DNA of 64,000 nucleotides from Zizania palustris. Its lineage: Eukaryota; Streptophyta; Magnoliopsida; Poales; Poaceae. Location of the stretch: positions 86,960,328-87,024,327 of the forward strand of contig JAAALK010000080.1 of NCBI GenBank assembly GCA_019279435.1, given 5' to 3'. Both the position numbers and the translations under genes were made by a program. This document shows, piece by piece, positions 1 to 10,348 of the stretch (position 1 is the stretch's first letter; every line of letters begins with the position of its first letter). The notes below the pieces were generated by a model. That model ran no database searches. It had not been told where the DNA came from and was given only the letters and a program-made list of their open reading frames with translations.

Positions 1-2
1 CT

Positions 3-2316
3 GAGGGTGCTCAGTTAGTCTCAGATCATGAGCAGGCGCTCAAGGTTCTCCATACCTTGGACCCAAAGATCTGGGAGATCAAGGTATCTTCTATTATTGA
101 GAGTACTTCTTATGATACCTTGACCATTTCTGAGTTGTTTAGCAAGCTGAAGGCTACTGAGGTTGATCTCCACCTGAGATCAAATCTCACTGGTTCTGGA
201 TCAAAATCTCTGGCCCTTGCTACACCTTCTGTTGATCCTTCTTCTGTGAGCTGTGCTGAGTTCTCTTTGATGTCTATCACTGAGGACCAGCTTGAGTTGT
301 TGGGAGATGATGATTTGTGTCTCTTTAACAACTGGGTGCGTCGTGTCTATGACAAGAGAATGTTCAAATGACACGGCACAAAATCCGGATGCTTTGAGTG
401 TGGTGATCCAGGACACTTCATCGCCGACTGCCCCAAGCGCAATGGTCACAAGAAGGGCACCGGTGGTGGCTTCCATGACTCCGGCAAGCACGAGAGCTCA
501 TCCTTCAACAAGGGCAAGCCGAAGACCAGATTCTTCAAGAAGGCCCTGAAGGACTACCGGCGAGAGAACAAGAAGCGTGACAAGGCCTTCTTCGCCGAGA
601 TGGAGAAGAGCTACTCCAAGCAGTCCACGTCTTCTTCCTCTTCATCAAGCTCAAGCGATGAGGAGATCGTCATCAGGAAGGGGAAGGACAAGGACGATCC
701 GGCGGGCCTCTACTTCATGGCTTTTCGGGGACAGACCGAAAAGCCACTCACACCAGTGCCGAAGATCCCACAAGAGCTTCTGCTCAATGGCTCTTGGGGA
801 TAGGGAAGAAAAGAGCTCCTCCGATGACTCCGACGACGACGACAAAAAGGTATCATCCTATGAATGAGAAATTGTTGATTTACTTGAGAGCAATCGTCAG
901 GAGTTAAAGTATCGGGAAAAAGTGCTTAGGGGGGCCAAAAAGAGGATAGATGAGTTAGAGAGTGAGCTTGCCGTAGACAACGGCAGAATTGAGAGTCTAT
1001 CTTCTTCCCCTTGCTTGGGTGATAGCAGTGAGTGCCCGAAGTGTGAGGTGCTTCTGTGTGACCTGTCGACTCTGAAGTCCAGGTACACAGAAAGGGTTGA
1101 TGAGAGGGACGTTTTGGCCACTGAGCTTGAAAGTGCTCAGTTGGAGCTGAAAGATGCTCAAGCCACTGTCGTCACACCCTGTATTGATTGCCCATATCAT
1201 CTAGCTGCCTTAGCTGAGCTGAAATCCAAGGGCAATGAACATTTGGGTGATTTGGAGAGGTTGAGAGCTGAGCTTGCGCAGACTAGGCTAGAGCTTGAGA
1301 CATTGTCAGTTCCACCCACTGTTTGTGAGAACTGCCTGTCTCTTAGACTTGAGTTGATCAAGCTAAAAGCCGAGAAGTCTATCCAAGTAGAGAGTGAGTG
1401 TGAGACCCGCTTGTCTCAGGTGGAGGTTCTAGCTTCCTTGAGAGAGGAGCTAGCTGATTCTCAGAATGAGAACTTTTACCTCCGTTCTATCCTGAGTTGG
1501 ATCAGTGCTAGAGAGCCACATCTTGGCATGATGATCCAGCAGTTCAAGAGGCAGGATGGGTTTGGAGTAGGTTACACCTACACCAAGGCTGACTTTGAGA
1601 GTGCCATCAGCCGGGCAGTGGAGTGGAGTAAAATGACTCCAGAGCAGAGGTATCCCAAGACTCACTCCACTGAGTCTTCCCAGGCTTGTCAGCCCAAGGA
1701 TGGAGTAATTCATGAACCACCAAAAGCTCCACCTAAGAAACCTATCTGGGTTCCAAAGCCCAAACACCTCCACACTCCTCTAGACTCTCTTCCTGGACCC
1801 TCTCAGCCCAAGAAGACAACACCTAACACCACTAAGCCCAAGAACCCCAAGCCTCAACCACATCCCAAGAAGCCCACCTATCATTGTGAGTACTGTCAGA
1901 GAGACGAGCATCTTGCGGAGTTTTGCTTCAGGAGGAAGCGGGTTGAGAGAGCAGAGAGAGCTTATGGTGGTCAGGAGCAGTTCTACCAGCAGGGTGGTAG
2001 ACTGCGTGTTCCTCGATGCGGGGAGAGGCTGGAGGCCAGGCCGCGTCGTGTAGGTGGTGGTAGAGGAGACGGCTTTCTTTCCCATGCTCTAGTTGGTGGT
2101 GTCCGTTCCGGCAGAGTTCCAGGCCGTGTTGGCTACGGTCCTGGACCTCGTGGCCGCAGGTTTAAGCAGAACCAAGGACCGCGCTTTGAGCCGCGTTTTG
2201 GTCCAAATTCTCATGATGATTTCTTCTTTCCGTCTTTTGAGCAGATGGCTCGACACTGGTTTAGCTCTTTTGCTAAACCTGGTGCCGGACCATTTGCTCC
2301 CACTTACAACCACTGA
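3..2316 (+). pseudogene. gag: P1 Gag (long coiled-coil Copia Gag), broken
   Basis: Gag forms the virus-like particle and binds element RNA. The window opens inside its N-terminal Copia Gag domain. A CCHC zinc knuckle (CX2CX4HX4C) is at 390-431, followed by a Lys/Ser-rich linker with a poly-Ser run. Then comes a long acidic coiled coil (about 870-1500, repeated Leu/Glu heptads), a Pro/Lys-rich stretch, a second knuckle-like CX2CX4HX4C at 1885-1926, and an Arg/Gly-rich tail. Breaks visible: an in-frame TGA at 369-371; an extra base in the T run near 722-725 (compare P2 near 48585), which moves the frame by one; and TGA at 865-867. The open part 868-2316 is intact. The final TGA at 2314-2316 has an equivalent in P2, so it is probably the native gag stop. 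The multi-domain length is usual for Sireviruses. Confidence 0.88.
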
Positions 2317-2318
2317 TT

Positions 2319-5300
2319 GTGCAGGATCAGGGACTGGAGGACGTTTGGATCATGGACTCAAGATGCTCTGGCCACATGACGGGACATCGCAGATGGTTCT
2401 CCAGTCTCACTCCCCCGAGCTCCAAAGAGTACATCACATTCGGGAACAGTGGTCAAGGGAAGGTAAGTGGCATAGGCTCTATTCGCATTTCTGATCATTT
2501 CTCTTTGAAGAATGTTGCTTTGGTTAAGAATTTGAACTTCAATTTGATTTCTGTTTCGCAACTTCTTGAGGATGGTTTGGAAGTGCGTTTTAAGAAGGGC
2601 AATTCTTCTGTGTTTGATTCTAGAGGATCTTTGATTTGCCAGATTTTACCATTTGGTAAAGTTTTTCGAATTGACTTCTCTAGTTCTTTTGGCCCTTCTC
2701 ATTGTTTGATAGCTGGATCTTCTTCTGAGCTCTGGAACTGGCATAGGGGGTTAGGCCATTTGAGTTTTGATCTGCTAGTCAGGTTAAGCTCTATGGACCT
2801 CATCCGAGGATTGCCCAAGCTTAAAATGGAGAAAGATCTAGTTTGTCATCCCTGTCGTCATGGGAAAATGGTTGCAGCTTCTCACTCACCTGTGACTCAG
2901 GTGATGACTTCCTATCCGGGCGAGCTTTTACACTTGGACACTGTTGGTCCAGCTCGGGTATGATCAGTCGGTGGGAAGTGGTACTCACTTGTCATTGTTG
3001 ACGACTTTTCTCGATTCTCGTGGGTTTTCTTCTTGGAGTCTAAGGATGAAACTTTTCAGTTTGTTCATGACCTGATTTTGAAGTTGAAGAATGAGAACAA
3101 TGGTCGGATGCGAGCAATTCGCTCCGACAATGGCTCTGAGTTCAAGAACTCTCAGTTCGTCAGCTTCTGTAGTGATCAGGGTCTGGACCATCAATTTTCT
3201 TCTCCTTACACTCCCCCACAGAACGGCGTTGTGGAACGAAAGAACCGCACGCTAGTCGAGATGGCCAGGACGATGCTCGATGAGCATAGGACTCCTAGGC
3301 GTTTTTGGGCTGAAGCCATGAACACGGCTTGCTATCTGGCCAACCGCATCTTTCTTAGAGCTTACCTTGGTAAGACATCATATGAACTGCGGTTTGGCAG
3401 ATAGCCCAAGGTGAGCCACTTGCGAGCGTTTGGCTGCAAGTGTTTTGTGCTCAAGAAGGGAGGGCATTTGGACAAGTTTGAGTCTCGTTGCTGGGATGGT
3501 GTTTTTCTTGGTTATGCATTGCATTCTCGAAGTTTCCGTGTTTGGAAACTCGAAACCCAGCAGCTTGTCGAGACTTGCGAAGTTTCATTTGATGAGTCCT
3601 TACCTTCTTTAACTCCTTCTTTTGAGCTTTCTGGTGATGATGAGCTCGGAGAGTCCATCTTCGAGGAAGATGATGATACTCCAGCTGCTGATGAGGGTGG
3701 GCCTTCTACACCCCCTGCAGAGCCCACACCTTCTGAGACTTCGACTGAGGATGAGGGCGGACCTCTGATCACTTCTTCCACTACGATCGAGCCCCCTCAG
3801 TCGAGTCCAGAGGTGCCAGCTGCTGACTCTAGTGAGGTGACTTCAGATCACCAGGGAACCCGAACAGTTCAGCGTGACCATCCCTCAGAGCTCATTATCG
3901 GTGATTTGACTAAGAGAACTTTGCGTTCTTCTACCTCTCTTGCTGTGTTTGCTGAATCTGCCTTTGTTGCATCTTTTGAGCCCAGAGATGTTTCTCATGC
4001 TCTTTCTGATTCAAATTGGATTAATGCTATGCAAGAAGAGCTTGAGAATTTTGTCCGTAATCGGGTTTGGATATTAGTTGAGCCGCCACCAGGATGCAAC
4101 CCCATAGGCACCAAGTGGGTGTTCAAGAACAAACAAGGTGAAGATGGGGTTGTGGTGCGCAACAAAGCTCGACTAGTTGCCCAGGGTTTTTGCCAGAAAG
4201 AGGGTATTGATTTTGAAGAAACTTTCGCCCCTGTTGCCCGTCTTGAGTCCATTCGTATTCTCTTAGCTTTTGCAGCTTCGAAGGGTTTTAAGCTTTTTCA
4301 AATGGACGTTAAGAGTGCTTTTCTGAACGGGTTCATAGAGGAGGAAGTTTATGTTAGGCAGCCCCCCGGTTTTGAGAACCCTAAGTTTCCTCGACATGTT
4401 TTTAAGTTGCAAAAAGCTTTATACGGGTTGAAGCAAGCCCCCAGGGCTTGGTATGACCGGTTGAAGCAATTTTTGTTGGGGAAGGGCTTTGTGATGGGTT
4501 CGGTGGATAAAACTCTTTTCTTACTCAGAGATGCTTCAAATTTTTTAGTTGCTCAGATTTACGTGGACGATATTATTTTTGGCGGTACTACTAATGATCT
4601 TGTGTCCAAGTTTTCTGAGCAGATGCACAGTGAGTTTGAGATGAGCCTCATGGGTGAGCTCAAGTACTTCTTAGGGCTCCAGATCAAGCAGACCAAGGAC
4701 GGCACCTTCATCCACCAAGGTAAGTACACTCGCGACATGCTTAAGAAATTTGACTTTGGTGGTGAATTGAAGCCGCAGATGACCCCGATGGGCACATCTG
4801 GGGGTCTGGACAAGGACGAGAGCGGCGTCAAGGTCAACGAGAGGGAGTTTCGAGGGATGATCGGTTCGCTGTTGTATTTGACGGTGACCAGACCGGACAT
4901 TCAGTTCGTCGTAGGACTTTGCGCATGTTTTCAGTCTTCACCTCGCGCGTCTCACCGGCAGGCTGTCAAGCGCATCTTCAGGTATCTCACTTATGCGCCC
5001 GATCAAAAGCAATCTGGAGTTGCTCTTTCGACCACAGAGGCTGAGTACGTAGCTGCTGCTAGTTGCTGCTCACAGTTGGTTTGGATGATTTCCACTCCGC
5101 GAGATTTTGGGTTGTTCTTTCCTACCAGAGTTCCCTTGTTTTGCGACAGTACTAGTGCAATTAGTGTAGGGAAAAACCCATGTCTCCATTCAAAAACCAA
5201 AAACATTGATGTGCGCTTTCACTTTCTGCGGGATCAATATGAGAAAGCTGTCATTGACCTTGTTCATGTTGATACCCATCATTAGTTGGCTGATATTTTC

Positions 5301-5369
5301 ACCAAACCCCTAGATCAGTCTACATTTGAGCATTTACGAGGGGATTTGGGTGTTGTGTATCCTTTCTAG
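2319..5369 (+). pseudogene. pol: P1 Pol (protease, integrase, RT, RNase H), broken
   Basis: This polyprotein cleaves itself, copies element RNA to DNA and integrates it. All parts share one frame, which differs from the Gag frame. The protease motif is damaged: D-S-R at 2355-2363 instead of the D-S-G seen in P2. The GAG-pre-integrase H-H-C-C region is near 2735-2865. The integrase catalytic triad is visible as D at 2937, D at 3126 and E at 3234, with 35 residues between the second D and E. Reverse transcriptase has Y-V-D-D at 4560-4571. RNase H lacks about 50 residues compared with P2 (junction near 5004), losing the A-D-F-x-G and R/H-K-S-T-S-G segments. In-frame stops are TGA 2961-2963, TAG 3402-3404 and TAG 5283-5285; the natural end is TAG 5367-5369. 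P1 therefore needs help in trans to move. Confidence 0.93.
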
Positions 5370-6686
5370 GATATTTTGCATCAGTTTTCTTTCTTCTTTA
5401 CTCTTTTCTTGAGTCCTTTTTGTGTGTGTTCATATCTTGCATATTCACATATCACACTTAAGAGCTGCTTCTGTTATATGATTGAAGTACTTTACTTATT
5501 CTAGCTGGTACATGCTTTTGATTACTTGTCAATGATCATGTCTTGTCTCAGTTCGCTTGATAAGTCTGATATCTGTCATATGCATGGCTTTTATGCTTTA
5601 AAATTGAAAAATGATCACCATTGCTTCTGGTAACTAGCATGCGTAGGCTGAATGTTCTTGCTATCTGTTACATGCCTTGTAGCTAGTTCCTGACTAAGAT
5701 GCAAATATGCAACTTGGACATCTGTATGCTTTAATCATGGAAATGTGCTATAAAAATGATGAAAAATCGAGAAAAATGAAAATTCCATGCCTTTTTGATG
5801 CATAACTTGCAAAGATCCAGGTGGGTTTGCTTTGTCGCATTGTATTGTTCTGGACTGCGTACCATAGCACTTTGGTATGAAATGGGACAATGTAGTGTAT
5901 GCCAAGACCAATGTCTTAAGCTTCTGATGGTCCAGTTCTGGCCTAGGCTTGACTTGGTCGGTCAGCATAAGGTTTGACACGCAAATAACCCCTGGCATAA
6001 ATAAAAAAAAGAGCTTGAAAATTGAAATGATAACAAGTTTGCTGAAGCACTTTGTTTTGGACATTGCTTATCTTGGTAGATATCAGTTAGCTTTTGCGTC
6101 TCATGCTTTACCTTGCTTGTCAACTGGAAAATGTGGTGATGCTTTTGTTTGCAAAAACTGAAAAATGCGTGCTAATGACTTTCTTTAGATATCATATGTT
6201 GCACTGATCATGCCATGTATCGTTAACAGTATGTCTTTTGCTGTATCTGTTAGATGTTGTAATTGCAGTCAATCATATATGAGAAGCATGCTTTATTCAC
6301 TCCACCTGCACTCTAGTTACATTCATTGCATATTTTGAGGGAGAGTTGCGTTTCAGGGGGAGTCTGTGTCTCTTTTGAGTGCTTGATGAGTTCACTTGTC
6401 AACAAGGGGGAGAAAATTTGGGATCAGAGTTTAAGGGGGAGTTCTTACTCTATTGATATCCTTGTTGTTCTGAAATCGCACTCATTTTGAGCTTTTACGT
6501 TTTGATTAACCATAATGACCACTTCTTGCTTTTGTTCGGCTTTTGGTCATTAAGGTTAAACTTTTACCTTATTTTCTTCTTCTTTGTTTTTTTCTTGTGC
6601 TTTGTTTTCGTGTTTCCACATTTGCTTGCAGGTGCTGAAGAGCTGAAAAAGAGGAGTGTTGACAATGCACTCATCAAGGGGGGGAT
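5370..6686 (+). other. P1 non-coding 3' region between pol and 3' LTR
   Basis: About 1.3 kb of AT-rich DNA with only short, unrelated open frames. I see no envelope-like gene, signal peptide or membrane protein, although some relatives (SIRE1) carry an env-like frame here. The right end holds polypurine tracts. The corresponding region of family B (reverse strand, 22239-23413) shares short blocks with it, for example around the GTTTGTTTGTC-type segment, so the spacer is partly conserved between families. Confidence 0.75.
6337..6684 (+). promoter_or_regulatory. P1 polypurine tract and upstream repeated PPT-like motifs
   Basis: The tract touching the LTR (6676-6684, AAGGGGGGG) primes plus-strand DNA synthesis. 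Four similar purine blocks lie upstream: 6337-6345, 6355-6362, 6404-6413 and 6433-6441 (core AGGGGGAG). Multiplied PPT-like motifs are known for Sireviruses; their function is not settled. Confidence 0.82.
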
Positions 6687-8618
6687 TGAGGAGCCATGCT
6701 GAATAGCGTGGGCCTCATAGCTCCAGAAGTGATGAGTCATTGTCAACGATAGTCAAAGAGGACAGAAGAAAAAGAGATCTGCTGTTTCATGGGCCGCGTG
6801 TGATTGAGGTACACGGGCAGCGAGCGACTGTCGGGCAGAGGAGGCTGCGAAGTCGGGCTGGCCCAATCCGGGTACATGGGCCAGAAGCAGCAGAAGACCC
6901 ACTGGGCTGTTGACCAGGGTTGACTCAGGTACACGGGCGGTGAGTGATTGCCGGGCTGAGAGAGCTGCGGAATCAGGCCGGTCCAATCTGGGTACCTGGT
7001 GCAAAGCTGGTGGAGGCTTTGTCAGTTTCGGCGCAAAACTGACAACCGTTGATCTTGTATCCGACTGTCCAGAAGAGAAGCCGTAGTCGCTACGAAAACT
7101 TATCTTCCGGATAAGTCATCTGTATCTCTAGGCCCACAGTCAGTCAGTTGTGTCTGTAAAAATACCTAACGGCAGTAGAGTCTTTTCCTTTATTTCAGCG
7201 TCTGTAAAAAACCTAAGGGGCTCGTGGAATATTCCTAGTGTTGGGCAGCCTATAAATAGGGCCCCAATCCCTAGGGTTAGGTCACCCCTTCTAGAACTCA
7301 CTTTCAATCATTTTGGGTCACTTTTTGTTCCTTGTTCCTGTCTGTGCGCCGCCACGCTATTGCATTCCTCATGTTTATTCTTGGATGTTCTTCTTGAATC
7401 TGTGAACTTCTATTCTATTCTCCTGTCACTTCAAGTTGCAGAGATTCTGTAGTTGTTTACGGATTCATTTGTTTGGCGCAGCTAGTTTATTTCTACAACA
7501 TTTATGCCTCTGTTGCTACTTGTTTTTCACGAGGAGTACTAGTTCTTGCGCACTGTAGCAAGTAGTACTACTTCATGTAGCAATAGTACACTAGTACTCT
7601 AGCTTGCTTTTCTGCGCAGCTTTTTGATCGAAGTTGACAGGACTGAGTGCCTTTTCTGACGGTTTTTCTGGCAAAGCCATCCTCTCTGTTCGAAGCCCCT
7701 CAGCTCCGTGAGACAGGCTTCGATCTGATATACTCGAAGGCTTCGTTTGAACTTCGAACTTCGTTTTGTGTCCTGAGTTGCTAGCTTCGAAGTACTTCTT
7801 GAACTGTCAGCGTTTCATACTTCGAACGTCTGTGCAAAGGTACTCCGACTCGAGCTCTCCGAAGTCCATACTTCGACAGGTTTCGAAGTTGGCTTCGAAG
7901 CTTGTCTTTCTGTTAGACTTCGCACAGTGTTTGCTTCCATCTTCTTCGAAGGTCCTTGGTGTGTTTGTTCGAAGGTAGAGTGTCGGCTTCGTTTTGGTTT
8001 TGCTGCCGTGTGTTGGGCTTCGCTTCTCTTTTCGAAGGTTATTTGTCTGTGCGTTGTGTTCGAAGCAATATGTTCAAAGAATAGGCTTCGAAGCACTCGG
8101 TTCGAAGCTAGCTTCGATACTTCCGTACTTCGCTTCGAAGCATACTTCGCTCCCTGCCACTTCGAACTAGGCTAGACCAAAACACACCTTCGGCATTTTC
8201 ACAACAGCCTTCGGCAGGCTTCGCAACTAATCTCTGAAGCAGGCTTCGACCAGCGAAGCAGGCTTCGACCACCGAAGCAGGCCTCGACGGGCGAAGCAGG
8301 CTTCGCCAAGTTCCGAACAGGAGACAAATCTGAACAGTAGCCTCTCATCTCACTTTATATATACTCAGATCATTTCATTGAGAAGTTTGGCCTGACATGT
8401 CTAGTATACTTTGTTTATCTTCCTAGTTGCACTGCTTTGGTAGTTCTCTGTTTAACATCAGTTGCTTCTAGGCTAGATACCTTTAGACTTAGGCTATCTG
8501 TTCTTTTTCTGCTGCTTAGTCTTTTGAGGTGCGTTGGGTGTTGGGAACATGCCATATATTCGAAAGAATTTTTAAGGCGCCCATTCACCCCCCTCTGGTC
8601 GCTACTTTCGGTCCTACA
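6687..8618 (+). repeat. P1 3' LTR (1932 bp)
   Basis: Begins TGAGGAGCC directly after the polypurine tract and ends GGTCCTACA, giving TG...CA termini. The same terminal string is followed by a primer-binding site at 47362, which fixes the right boundary. The first 600 bp match the P2 LTR from 16178. A TATA box lies at 7251-7258. The stretch from about 7680 to 8330 is packed with CTTCGAAG-like palindromes. Confidence 0.93.
7251..7258 (+). promoter_or_regulatory. TATA box of P1 LTR
   Basis: TATAAATA about 565 bp into the LTR. The P2 LTR has the same motif in the same relative place (16701). This is the likely core promoter of the element. Confidence 0.75.
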
Positions 8619-10348
8619 CTTGCCAGGAAAGATATGCCGAAGGGTGCTAACTCAACAGCCCACTTCCCAATTCTTCCAGTGGAATCCTTACTTCGGAGCA
8701 TATCTCCTAAAGGATACGAAGTTTGTACAACAACATTATGTGCCAAGAAATAATGCCTTAGCTTCCTCGAAGCCATTATCAGAGCATAAACGAATTTCTC
8801 AAGCTTGGAATATCTTGTTTTTGCTCCGGACAATGCTTCGGACACAAAGTAAACTGGATTTTGTACCAACTTCCCGTTGAAATCAACCTCTCTGACAAGA
8901 ACTGCACTGACAGTAGAGCCAGTAGCTGCAAGGTAGAGGAGTAGGGTTTCGTCCGCATCAGGCACCGTGAGTGTAGCAAGGTTACTGAGATTGTTTTTAA
9001 TATCTTCGAAGCTCTTTTGACACTCCGGTGTCCATGCAAAATCCTCGGACCCTTTCAATGCTTTGAAAATAGGTAAACTTCTCTCCGCAGACCTTGCCAG
9101 AAATCTGCTAAGTGCTGCTAGATGACCGGTCAGCTTTTGCACTTGCTTTAAATTCTCTGGAGGAGCCATCTTCTGTAACGCAGTTATTTGAGTGGGGCTA
9201 GCTTCGATCCCTCTGCTTGAAACTAGGTACCCTAACAATTTTCCAGCCTGCGCCCCGAAGATACATTTTTCGGGGTTGAGACGGATGCCACATGCCCGAA
9301 GGCTAATGAATGTTTCTGCTAAGTCTAGGCTATGCTGGTGCTTTAAAGCACTCTTTATTACAATATCATCCATATAGGCCTCTACATTATGACCTAATTG
9401 ATGACCTAGAGCCTTAGCAATTAATCTCGAAAATGTAGCCCTGACATTTCTTAAGCCAAAGGGCATTCTTACATAACAAAAGACTCCTGAAGGAGTTACG
9501 AAGCTTGTCTTGATTTCATCTTCGCGCTTCAACCAAATTTGATGATAGCCGGAATATGCGTCAAGGAAACTCAATAACTCCGAACCAGCAGTGGAGTCGA
9601 CTAATTGATCAATTCGGGGCATGGGATAGGGGTCACGGGGGCATGCTTTATTCAAGGATGTAAAATCAATACACATGCGCCACTTCCCTGCAGACTTTTT
9701 CTTAACGAAGACTGGATTGTCCAACCATTCCGTATGAGCTACTTCTCTGATAATCCTAGCCTTCAGCAACTTTTCAACTTCGTCTTTAGCAAGGACAGCT
9801 CTCTCCGCAGACATCTTCCGGAGTCCTTGTCTAACAGGCCGAGCCTTCGGGTTCACAAGTAGACTGTGTTCAATAATGTCCCGACTGACTCCGGTGATGT
9901 CTTCATTAGACCTAGCGAAGACATCCAAATTTTCCTCAACTACTTTTTCTAAGGAGGCAGCAACTTCTGGAGGCAAGTCTTTACCAAATTGAAATGAATA
10001 TTCCTTGCCATCTTTGACAATAACTTTCGTTGCGATCTCTCCTTCAGGACTTGGTCTTGGGAAGGATCTTTTCGAGGATTCGCTAGGAGTAGAAAAATTC
10101 TCCGAATCATCTTGCACACTGTTCACCTGTCTCGGGTCAAGAGGAGGGCCATGACCGTACTCCGCTCTTCGTGCGATGGCCTGATCTCCGAAAACAGTGA
10201 GCACTCTTGCTTGTGTGGGCATCTTCATACACAAGTAATTATGATGCGCCACAGCTCCGAATTGATTTAACATGCCTCTTCCAAAGATGACATTATATGC
10301 ATATGGAGCATCTACAACGTCAAAGATCACATCCTCTGTCCTAGCCAT
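8619..10348 (-). pseudogene. pol: G1 Pol fragment: protease end, RT, N-terminal RNase H
   Basis: The frame opens with the last part of the retropepsin domain and runs through a linker into reverse transcriptase. The RT finger/palm motifs are a KW-R-M-C-I-D-F block, the S-G-Y-H-Q box and Y-M-D-D. A connection region and the first RNase H (gRH) follow. In gRH the usual catalytic D-A-S is replaced by L-A-A, so this domain looks inactive, as is typical of Tat elements that carry a second RNase H. The open frame runs 11 codons into the P1 LTR. Compared with G2, one base is missing near 10355, which separates this frame from the Gag frame. The rest of pol lies left of the window. Confidence 0.9.

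Larger units (their letters stand above)
1..8618 (+). mobile_element. Copia P1: Sirevirus-type Ty1/Copia element, 5' end outside window
   Basis: Domain order along the plus strand is Gag, protease, integrase, reverse transcriptase, RNase H, non-coding 3' region, 3' LTR. Integrase lying before reverse transcriptase defines Ty1/Copia. A very long Gag with coiled coil and two zinc knuckles, a 1.9-kb LTR and repeated AAGGGGGAG tracts before the LTR fit the Sirevirus lineage. The base after the LTR (8619) resumes a minus-strand Gypsy pol whose uninterrupted version is present near 39750, so P1 inserted into that Gypsy. The first five flanking bases, CTTGC, are the expected target duplication; the partner is outside the window. 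Gag and Pol are broken by several stops, so this is a dead copy. Confidence 0.93.

Noticed and set aside
5370..6686. Possible envelope-like gene between P1 pol and 3' LTR
   Set aside because: Only short unrelated frames (up to about 110 codons, both strands), with no signal peptide, membrane pattern or conservation with family B.
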